A stretch of 12,974 nt of DNA from Deltaproteobacteria bacterium (GTDB lineage: Bacteria; Desulfobacterota; Deferrisomatia; Deferrisomatales; Deferrisomataceae). The DNA lies in assembly GCA_013152215.1 (NCBI GenBank), contig JAADGT010000010.1, forward strand, positions 1 to 12,974, in the 5' to 3' direction. The notes beneath the pieces were generated by a model. It was given only the letters and a program-made list of their open reading frames with translations, was not told the origin of the DNA and searched no databases. The first letter of the stretch is position 1. Each line of letters begins with the position of its first letter. A program made the position numbers and the translations under genes. Below, piece after piece: positions 5,915 to 12,974 of the stretch.

Positions 5915-8900
5915 CCGCCGGCCAGGGCGGCGTCGATCTGGCCCTCGAACTCCTCGTCGGTGAAGTGCTTGAGCGAGATCGCGCCGGTGGGGCAGACCAC
6001 GTTGCACAGGCCGTCGCCCTTGCACAGCACCGGGTTGACCTCGGCCCGGCCGTTGGCGCCCAGCTCCACCGCGCCGTAGGAGCACGCCGCCACGCACTGG
6101 CCGCACGAGACGCACTTTTCCTCGTCCACCACGCACACCGCGCCCGAGGCCACCACCGTGTCGTGGGACAGCAGGGCCACCACCCGGCCGGCCGCGCCCT
6201 GGGCCTGGCTGATCGTCTCGGCCAGGTGCTTCGGGTACTGGGCGGCCCCGCACAGGTACACGCCGTCGGTGGCGAAGTCCACGGGCCGGAGCTTGACGTG
6301 GGCCTCCTTGAAGAACCCGTCCGGCCCCAGGGCCACCTGGAACATCTGGGCCACCTGGGGGTTGTCCTCGTGGGGCACCGCGGCCGCGGCCAGGGACACC
6401 ACGTCGGCGTCGATGGCGAGCTCCTTGCCCAGGATCGGGTCGGTCACCCGGACCCGCAGGACCTTGCGGCCCCCCTCCTCCACGGCCGACACCTCGGGCC
6501 GGGCCTCGGGCACGTACCGGATGAACGTGACGCCCTTGCCCGAGGCCTCCCGGTAGGCGTCCTCCCGCAGGCCGTAGGTGCGCATGTCGCGGAACAGCAC
6601 GTACACGTCCGCGGCGGGGTTGACCTCCTTGAGCTTGAGGGCGTTCTTCACGGCGTGGCTGCAGCACACCCGGGCGCAGTAGTTGCGGTCGTCGTTGCGG
6701 CAGCCCACGCACTGGATCATCGCCACGCTGCCGGCCCCCAGCAGCCGCTCGTCGTCCCGGGCCAGGGCCTCCTCCAGCTCCAGGTGGGTCATCACCCGCT
6801 CGTCCTGGCCGTAGAGGTACTCGGTGGGCCGGTGCTCGGCCGCGCCCGTGGCGATGACCGTGGCCCCGTGGTGGAGGTCGCGCACCCGGCCCCGCACCTC
6901 GACCCGGGTCACGAAGTTGCCCACGTAGCCCCAAGCGTCGGTGACCTTGGCGCCGGTGAGCACGTGGACCAGGGGGTGGCGGTACACCTTCCACACCAGG
7001 TCCCGCACGAACGCCTGTACGTCCAGGCCCTCGAGCGTGTGCTGGAGCCGGCGCGCCGTGCCCCCGAGCTCCCGCTCGCGCTCCACCAGGTACACGGGGT
7101 GGCCCTGCTCGGCGATGTGCAGGGCCGCGGTCATGCCGGCCACGCCGCCGCCCACCACCAGGGCCGCCTTGGTGACCGACAGGTCGAACTCCTGCAGCGG
7201 CTCCAGCCGGGCGGCCCGGGCCACGGCCATGCGCACCAGGTCCAGGGCCTTGGGGGTGGCCCGGTCCTTCTCCTTGGCGTGCACCCAGGAGCAGTGCTCC
7301 CGGATGTTGGCCATCTCCAGGTAGTACTGGTTGAGGCCGGCCTCCTTCAGGGTGTCGCGGAACAGCGGCTCGAGGGTCCGGGGGGAGCACGCCGCCACCA
7401 CCACCCGGTTGAGGCGCTGCTCCTGGATCACCTTGGTGATGTCCTGGGCCGAGTTGGTGGCGCACGAGAAGAGCTGCTCGTCCGCGAACACCACGTGGGG
7501 GAGCTTGCGCACCTCCTCCACCACCGAGGGCACGTTCACGATCCGGCCGATGTTGGCCCCGCAGTGGCACACGAACACGCCGATGCGAAGCTCCTCGGCC
7601 GAGGTGTCCCGCTCCAGCGGGTAGCGCCGCTCCGTGGCCAGCTTGCCGCGCCGCCGGTCCAGGAGCCGGCCGCACTGGGACCCGGCCGCGCTGGCGCTGA
7701 ACACCGACTCGGGGATGTCGGTGGGGCCCTGGAACGCGCCGCTCACGAACACCCCGGGCCGGCTCGTCTCCACCGGGTTCGAGGGGGAGGCCTGCACGAA
7801 CCCGTGGTCGTTGAGGTCCACGCCGAAGGTCTCGGCGAGACGCTCCACGTCGGCCGGCGGGGTGAGCCCCACCGACAGCACCACCAGGTCGAACTCCTCC
7901 TCCTTGACGCCCTCGTCCGGGGTGCTGTAGCGCACCGTCACGTTCTTGGTCTCGGGGTCCTCCCGCACGATCGATGCGTAGCTGCGGATGAACCGGACCC
8001 CGGGCAGGGCCTCGGCGCGCTGGAAGTAGGTCTCGAAGTCCTTGCCGTAGGCCCGGATGTCGTTGTGGAACACCGTGCACTCGACCCCGTCGTCGTGCTC
8101 CTTGGTCAGGAGCACCTGCTTCTGGGTATAGGTGCAGCACACGGCCGAGCAGTAGCTGTTGGCGCCCTCGCGCACCTGGCGGGAGCCCACGCACTGGAGC
8201 CACGCCACCCGGCGGGGGTGCTTCAGGTCGGACCGGCGCAGGATCTGGCCCTGGAACGGCCCGGTGGCGCTCATGAGCCGCTCGTAGTCCATGCTGGTCA
8301 CGACGTTGGCGAACTCGCCGTACCGGTACTCCCTGAGCAGCTTCGGATCGTACGGCTCGAACCCGGGCGAGAGGATCACCGCCCCCACCCGGACCTCCAG
8401 GGTCTCCTCGGACTGGGTGAAGTCGATCGCTCCGGCCTTGCACACGGCCGAGCAGATGCCGCACTTCTTCTCTTTCAGGTACAGGCAGCTCTCGTCGATG
8501 TACGTGATGAGCGGAACGGCCTGCGAGAAGTAGACGTGGATGGCCTTGTTGAGGGAGATCTCCTGGTTGAACGGGTCCGGGTACTGCACGGGGCAGTACT
8601 CCACGCACACCGTGCACCCGGTGCACTTATCCTCGATGACGTACCGGGGCTTCTTCTTCAGGACGACCCGGAAGTTTCCGGCCTCGCCCCGGACGTTTTC
8701 CACCTCGGTGTAGGTGAGAACCTCGATGTTTGGCTGCCGGCCGACCTCGACCAGTTTGGGCGAGAGAATTCACATGGAGCATTCGTTGGTGGGGAACGTC
8801 TTGTCCAACTGCGCCATGTGGCCGCCGATGGAGGGGCCCGACTCCACCAGGTACACCTTGAACCCGGCGGAGCTGAGGTCGAGCGCGGCCTGGATGCCGC

Positions 8901-9000
8901 TGACGCCGCCGCCCACCACCAGCACGTCGCCGAACTCGCCGTCCCCCAGTTTCTTGAACAGCCCTTCCGCCTGCAGTCGCTCCACCAGTTCCTTCGCCAT
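5911..9000 (-). CDS. bamE: BamE, HdrA-like flavoprotein with duplicated FAD units and selenocysteine
   Basis: A 1029-residue product when the in-frame TGA at 8770-8772 (codon 77) is read as selenocysteine. The N-terminal FAD fingerprint is GGGVSG (30-35). NECSMU follows, then ILSPKLVEVGRQPNI, the HdrA CxxC-LxPKL motif with the second Cys replaced by Sec (C74-x2-U77). [4Fe-4S] ligands are C126/129/132/136 and C172/180/183/187, and the HdrA motif VCHCGAN is at about 477-483. A second FAD unit begins GGGVAG (617-622) and lacks the CxxC-type insert. The C-terminal ferredoxin domain has C963/966/969/973 and a second motif C993-x5-C999-x3-C1003, with D996 where a Cys is usual. In HdrA-type enzymes the FAD is the bifurcation site; here that role is inferred. 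ATG 9000 is preceded by GGCGGAGG. Frame and homology are unbroken, so this is neither a pseudogene nor two genes. Confidence 0.93.
8721..8772 (-). promoter_or_regulatory. Sec UGA codon and SECIS-like hairpin in bamE
   Basis: The UGA is at 8770-8772. Fifteen bases later, CUGGUC pairs with GGCCGG (six pairs, two of them G-U) around a six-base loop GAGGUC (8754-8737). The GGUC in the loop is the same core found in the E. coli fdhF SECIS loop. A lower helix may form between UCUCG (8765-8761) and CGAGG (8725-8721). Loop distance, about 21 nt after the UGA, and a G at the first loop position both fit the bacterial SECIS pattern. Folding was judged by eye. Confidence 0.7.
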
Positions 9001-9099
9001 GTCCTCCGCCTCGTTCCGGGTCTTCCTGCGTGTTGGTGACGAATCGTCCCGGGGCAGACGTCCTCCCGCCCCGGGTGTGCCGGCCGCCGGGGCCAGGGC

Positions 9100-10251
9100 C
9101 TACAGGGCCTCCCTCACGATCTCGGTGAGGTCCATGACCCTGAGCGCGTCGTCGTCCTTGAGGGCGAGCCGGCTGTCCTCGAAGTTGGAGATGCAGTAGG
9201 GGCACGACGTGGCGAGCACCCGGGCCCCCGCGTCCAGGGCCTGGGCCACCCGCAGGTCCGAGAACCGCTCGCCCTTGGGGGTGTCCATCCAGATCCGGCC
9301 CCCGCCCCCGCCGCAGCACAGGCTGTCCTCCCGGTTGTCGGCCATCTCCACGAGCTCCACCCCGGGCACGCGCCGGAGGACCTCGCGGGGCTCGTCGTAG
9401 AGCCCGTTGTGGCGGCCCAGGTAGCAGGGGTCGTGAAAGGTGACCTTCAGGGGGACCTCGCGGGTGAGCTCGAGCCGGCCCTGCTCGATCAGGTCGAGCA
9501 GGAACTGGCTCATGTGGACCACCTCGAAGTGGACCATGAACTCGGGGTACTCGTTCTTGAAGGTGTGGTAGCAGTGGGGCGACGACACGAGCACCCGGCG
9601 GACCCCCCGGTCGATGAACGCCTTGATGTTCTGCCGGGCCAGCTTCTTGAACACCTCCTCGTCCCCCGCCTTTCGGATGCTCTCGCCGCAGCAGCTCTCG
9701 GCCTCGCCCAGGATGCCGAACTCCACCCCGGCCCGCTGGAGGATCTCGGCCGTGGCCGCGGCCACCTTCTTCAGCCGGCTGTCGTAGCTGAAGTAGCACC
9801 CGGCGAAGTAGAGGATCTCCATCTCCTCGGAGAACGGCCGCACGCCCAGGGCCTCGGCCCAGGCCCCCCGGGCCTCCCGGGCCTCACCGAAGGGGTTGCC
9901 CTGGGTGCTCAGGTTGCCGCTCACCCCCCGCACGGGCCGCACGTTCTCGGGGAACACCCCGTACTCGGTGGCGATCCGCCGCAGGGCCATTCCCGAGTCG
10001 ATCTGGCGCACGTCCCGGGGGCACCGCTGGGGGCACCGGCCGCAGGTGGTGCAGCGCCAGATCTCCTCGTTCTCGATCTCGGTCATGCCGAACGCGGCCT
10101 GGCGCACGATCTTTCGCATGCTGAACCGGCGCACCCGGTTCCACGGGCACACCACGTCGCACATGCCGCACTGGAAGCAGCGCCGAAACGCCTCGCCGCC
10201 GGCGCCTTCGATCAGTTCGGCGATCTCTTTGTAGTCGGCTACGTTCTCCAC
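9100..10251 (-). CDS. bamD: BamD, HdrD/HdrB-like CCG-domain iron-sulfur protein
   Basis: A 383-residue protein. Two ferredoxin motifs come first (C25/28/31/35 and C67/70/73/77), like HdrC. Two cysteine-rich CCG domains follow, like HdrB. The second is complete (C276, C312-C313-G, C350-P-Y-C353) and can hold the non-cubane [4Fe-4S] site. The first has C152 and C187-C188-G, but its final CxxC reads S224-P-H-C227, so one ligand is lost. HdrD-type proteins exchange electrons with HdrA flavoproteins; here BamD would connect BamE with the BamBC catalytic unit or an external partner. The start is GTG at 10251 with GAGGGG about 6 nt upstream; the product begins MENVADYKEIAELI. It lies 33 nt after bamC and 99 nt before bamE. 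Confidence 0.92.
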   Translation of the reverse strand: MENVADYKEIAELIEGAGGEAFRRCFQCGMCDVVCPWNRVRRFSMRKIVRQAAFGMTEIENEEIWRCTTCGRCPQRCPRDVRQIDSGMALRRIATEYGVFPENVRPVRGVSGNLSTQGNPFGEAREARGAWAEALGVRPFSEEMEILYFAGCYFSYDSRLKKVAAATAEILQRAGVEFGILGEAESCCGESIRKAGDEEVFKKLARQNIKAFIDRGVRRVLVSSPHCYHTFKNEYPEFMVHFEVVHMSQFLLDLIEQGRLELTREVPLKVTFHDPCYLGRHNGLYDEPREVLRRVPGVELVEMADNREDSLCCGGGGGRIWMDTPKGERFSDLRVAQALDAGARVLATSCPYCISNFEDSRLALKDDDALRVMDLTEIVREAL

Positions 10252-10284
10252 GGGACACCCCTCGTCACGGCGGGACGGGCCGGA

Positions 10285-10842
10285 TCAGTCCTTCTTGGCG
10301 AGCCGGGCCACGGTCTCGAGCACCTTGTCCATGCCGAACCGGTCCACGAGCGACTCGAGCCCCAGCTCCACCTCCTCGGGCCGCGGCTCCTCCTCGTCCT
10401 CGTCGACCTCGACCTCCACCTCCTCGTAGGTCAGGGCGTCCACGAGGCACCACTTCACGCACAAGGGCTCGTCCACCTCGGGCACGCTCTCGCACATGTC
10501 GCACTTGAGCGGGAGCCCCGAGTCGGGCTCCTTGAAGTCGGCCCGGGAGGGGCAGGCCGCGCGGCAGAAGGCGCACTCGTCGTAGAACTTGCCCTCGAGG
10601 GTGTAGGTGTTGCGGCCCATGCACTCGGCCGGGGTGTACTCGCCGGCGTACACCGGCAGGTAGATGTCCCGCAGGGGATCCGTGATCACCCGGATGCGGG
10701 CCCGCGCCGGGTTGTTCGTGCTGTACTTGGGCGACGCGTGGAACGCCGAGCAGATCATCTCGCAGGCCCGGCAGCCGTTGCACTTGTCCGCATCCACGTG
10801 GATGCGCTTGATGATCTTGGTCTTTTTCGTCTTCTCAGGCAT
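10285..10842 (-). CDS. bamC: BamC, three-cluster ferredoxin partner of BamB
   Basis: A 185-residue HycB/AOR-associated ferredoxin. It has exactly twelve cysteines in cluster-like spacing (C21, 24, 27, 31, 74, 90, 93, 97, 114, 117, 128, 132), enough for three [4Fe-4S] clusters, which matches the known role of BamC as the electron-transfer subunit bound to BamB. Residues 141-160 form a strongly acidic stretch (EEVEVEVDEDEEE) before a C-terminal helix, a possible docking surface. ATG 10842 has AGAGGTGG about 8 nt upstream. It begins 24 nt after bamB, consistent with co-translation of a BamBC unit. Confidence 0.93.
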   Translation of the reverse strand: MPEKTKKTKIIKRIHVDADKCNGCRACEMICSAFHASPKYSTNNPARARIRVITDPLRDIYLPVYAGEYTPAECMGRNTYTLEGKFYDECAFCRAACPSRADFKEPDSGLPLKCDMCESVPEVDEPLCVKWCLVDALTYEEVEVEVDEDEEEPRPEEVELGLESLVDRFGMDKVLETVARLAKKD

Positions 10843-10866
10843 GTCGGAACCACCTCTCCGGTTCGG

Positions 10867-12873
10867 TCACTCTGCCGGCGTCTGCTCGGTCTTGGGCTGG
10901 GCCCCGGAGGCGTCCTCCTCCTTGAGGATCCCCCGCTCCAGGAACTCCTGGGCCACGTAGTCCAGGCCCAGGGCCTCCAGGGTCTCCTTCGTGGGGATGC
11001 CGTCCTCGTTCCACCCCTTGAACTTGTAGTAGGTGTCCAGGAGCTCCTTCTCCAGCTCGGGGAACCGGTGCTTCCAATGGTTCTCGGGGGGCTTCTCGTC
11101 CTTGCGGCGCATGCCCCGGCGGATGTTGTTGGCCCGCACCAGGGTGCGGTAGCGCCGGGCCGCCTGCTTGAGCGTGTCCTCGTCCATCTCGAACCCGGCT
11201 CCGGCCGAGATGATCTTGGGGTAGTTGTGGATGTGGTACGGGGGCTTCAGGGGGAACGACGACAGCCCGGCGCACATGCCCAGGGCGTCGTCGATGTAGT
11301 GCATCATCTCCTGCCAGTCCACGATGTCGCAGCACATCTGGGGGGTGGGGTAGTAGGGGATCGAGTTCTTGCCCCGGGGCTCCCAGTCCACGAAGTACTG
11401 CTTGAACCGGTCGTCCGGCACCTGGAACCAGTCCTTCACGAACTCCTCGCGCTGCTCCCGGGTGGGGAACGGGGCCTGGGGGAACTGGCCCTCGATCTGG
11501 GTGATGTTGATCTTCTCCCCCGTGCTGTACATCAGGAAGTAGATGGGGTTGAGCATCGAGAGCTTGAGCGGAAGCTGCTCGTGCTTCTTGATGTTGTTGT
11601 GGGCGTAGGCCTCCGCTCCCTTGCCGATCCGCTTCGCGGCCCAGTAGGTGCCGTCGGCCAGCACGTCGCCGATGCCCTCGCGCCGCACGATCCGGTCGAG
11701 CAGCCAGAAGAACCGGCCCTCGGTGTCGGGGGGCATGCCGGCCATGTCCTCGTCGGTGAGGATGCCGTTCTCGTAGAGCTCCAACGCGAACGCCATGACC
11801 TGGGGCGTGGAGAACCCGTCCACCCCGTACTCGGTGGCCCGCTGGGCGATCCGCAGCCCGAACTCCAGGTCCGAGAAGGCCGCCATCGTGTAGGTGAGCT
11901 TGGAGAAGCACTTCATCATGTAGGTGGGCGTGCCGGGCAGGCTGAGGGTGGCGCCGCACTTCATGGGGCAGTTGTAGCAGCTGATCAGCCGCTTGCGGGC
12001 CCGCTCCATGGTTTCGGTCCACTGCTTCTCGATCTCCTCGGTCCAGAAGCCCTTGCGCCGGACCCGGGAGTTGCCCCACATGAAGTTCTCGGTGTGCCAC
12101 TTCTCGTCGTGGATCGCCATCTCCTGGGGCGAGCCCAGGCCCGCCAGGATCGGCATGACCCCCTTGATGGGGTTGGCGGCGCGCCACTTGATGTAGTCCA
12201 TCACCTCGTCGCACAGCCGGATGAACTCGTCCGGCCGGGCCACGCTGATGTCGCCGGTGCCGCGCACCGCGATCGCCTTGACCCGCTTGTCGCCCATCAC
12301 CGCGCCGAGGCCCTGGCGGCTGGCGCTGGACCGGCCCTGCTCGATGGAGGCGAAGTAGACCCGGTTCTCGCCGGCCAGGCCGATGGCCGCCACCTGGGCC
12401 CTGGGCTCGTTCAGCTCCTTCTTGATGATCTCGGCGGTCTCGATGGCGCCCTTTCCGGCCAGGTGCCGGGCGTCGCGGATCTCCACCTTGTCGTTGTGGA
12501 TCCAGATGTACACCAGGTCCGGGGCCTTGCCCCTAAGGATCACCTTGTCGTACCCGGCGTACTTGAGCTCCGGCGCCCAGAACCCGCCCATCATCGAGAA
12601 GGCCATGAGCCGGGTCTGGGGGGAGATGGTCGAGACGATGGTCCGGTTGCAGCCGATGGCCGGGGTGCCGCACAGCAGCCCCGCGCTGAAGATCAGGAGG
12701 TTGTCCTCGGAGAACGGCTCCACCTCGGGCGGCACCCGGTCCCACAGGATCTTCGCGTTGGTGCCCAGCCCGCCCAGGTACAGCCGGGTGTCCTCGGGGT
12801 CCGTGACCACCTTCTCGATGTTCCCGCTGGACAGGTCGATCTCCAGGTTGACTCCGGTTTCCGCGTACCTCAT
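10867..12873 (-). CDS. bamB: BamB, tungsten-containing catalytic subunit of class II benzoyl-CoA reductase
   Basis: A 668-residue member of the aldehyde:ferredoxin oxidoreductase family, close to BamB's usual length. It catalyses ATP-independent reduction of benzoyl-CoA to cyclohexa-1,5-diene-1-carboxyl-CoA at a tungsten-bis-pterin centre. The N-terminal pterin-binding domain spans about residues 1-210. The [4Fe-4S] ligands are C299-x2-C302-x3-C306 (CYNCPMKC) and C534 (LGMC). E251, H255, H260 and C322 coincide with active-site positions I recall from the Geobacter metallireducens BamBC structure, C322 being the tungsten ligand; this numbering is from memory. The bam gene order around it separates it from ordinary aldehyde oxidoreductases. 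ATG 12873 has AAGGGG about 6 nt upstream. A 15-20 residue polar tail (ASGAQPKTEQTPAE) ends the protein. Confidence 0.94.
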   Translation of the reverse strand: MRYAETGVNLEIDLSSGNIEKVVTDPEDTRLYLGGLGTNAKILWDRVPPEVEPFSEDNLLIFSAGLLCGTPAIGCNRTIVSTISPQTRLMAFSMMGGFWAPELKYAGYDKVILRGKAPDLVYIWIHNDKVEIRDARHLAGKGAIETAEIIKKELNEPRAQVAAIGLAGENRVYFASIEQGRSSASRQGLGAVMGDKRVKAIAVRGTGDISVARPDEFIRLCDEVMDYIKWRAANPIKGVMPILAGLGSPQEMAIHDEKWHTENFMWGNSRVRRKGFWTEEIEKQWTETMERARKRLISCYNCPMKCGATLSLPGTPTYMMKCFSKLTYTMAAFSDLEFGLRIAQRATEYGVDGFSTPQVMAFALELYENGILTDEDMAGMPPDTEGRFFWLLDRIVRREGIGDVLADGTYWAAKRIGKGAEAYAHNNIKKHEQLPLKLSMLNPIYFLMYSTGEKINITQIEGQFPQAPFPTREQREEFVKDWFQVPDDRFKQYFVDWEPRGKNSIPYYPTPQMCCDIVDWQEMMHYIDDALGMCAGLSSFPLKPPYHIHNYPKIISAGAGFEMDEDTLKQAARRYRTLVRANNIRRGMRRKDEKPPENHWKHRFPELEKELLDTYYKFKGWNEDGIPTKETLEALGLDYVAQEFLERGILKEEDASGAQPKTEQTPAE

Positions 12874-12974
12874 GGTTTCCCCTTGTTCGAGTCGGGATCG
12901 ATGCCTTGGGCGCGCCGGAGGCCTCCCGACCGGAGCCCCGCGGCGGATTCGCGCCTGCTCCGGGGGGCCGCGCC

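Noticed and set aside
8703..8772. Reading bamE as two separate genes or as a frameshifted pseudogene
   Set aside because: Both halves are in the same frame, the codons between them encode HdrA family residues, and only a single UGA intervenes. Selenocysteine explains this better.
5743..9039. Very long plus-strand open frame (1098 codons) and a similar one at 2196-4112
   Set aside because: They are antisense mirrors of bamE and bamH produced by high GC codon bias. The translations are His/Gly/Val-rich low-complexity sequence with no recognisable domain.
12874..12974. Promoter for the bam operon upstream of bamB
   Set aside because: Only about 100 bases are available. No convincing -35/-10 or sigma-54 -24/-12 pair was found by eye; the promoter probably lies outside the window.

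Overview
The window is very GC-rich bacterial DNA. Almost all of it is one minus-strand operon that matches bamBCDEFGHI gene for gene: the ATP-independent, tungsten-dependent class II benzoyl-CoA reductase complex of obligately anaerobic aromatic-compound degraders such as Geobacter and related Desulfobacterota. A strictly anaerobic, GC-rich member of Desulfobacterota is the best guess for the host; the species cannot be named from the sequence.

Layout in transcription order, from right to left. bamB (12873-10867) encodes the AOR-family tungsten subunit that reduces the aromatic ring, and bamC (10842-10285) its three-cluster ferredoxin. bamD (10251-9100) is an HdrD/HdrB-like CCG iron-sulfur protein. 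bamE (9000-5911) is a long, duplicated HdrA-like flavoprotein and bamF (5787-5017) an MvhD-like protein. bamG (4759-4307), bamH (4298-2379) and bamI (2374-1772) resemble NuoE, NuoF and the front part of NuoG. Beyond bamI lie a Phd/YefM-type antitoxin gene (1711-1436), a wrecked PIN-toxin gene (1439-957) and a crotonase-family gene (903-127) that could hydrate the dienoyl-CoA product.

The known model for this complex is that BamBC reduces benzoyl-CoA to cyclohexa-1,5-diene-1-carboxyl-CoA. The very low-potential electrons are thought to be produced by flavin-based electron bifurcation in the Hdr/Mvh/Nuo-like subunits BamDEFGHI.

The main sequence-level result is that bamE and bamF are each interrupted by one in-frame UGA that is best read as selenocysteine. 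BamE then carries C74-S-M-U77, where HdrA normally has CxxC, and BamF carries C14-H-W-U17, the MvhD metal-site motif. Reading frame and family sequence continue unbroken across both UGAs, and both are followed by SECIS-like hairpins. A routine gene caller would split bamE into 76- and 930-residue pieces and would begin bamF 38 codons too late.

The gaps inside and beside the operon hold short-period repeats. A 7-nt array fills the bamE-bamF gap. Two related copies of a hairpin-plus-8-nt-repeat element occur, one in the bamF-bamG gap, flanked by inverted repeats, and one inside the dead toxin gene. No tRNA, rRNA, CRISPR array, integrase or transposase gene was seen.
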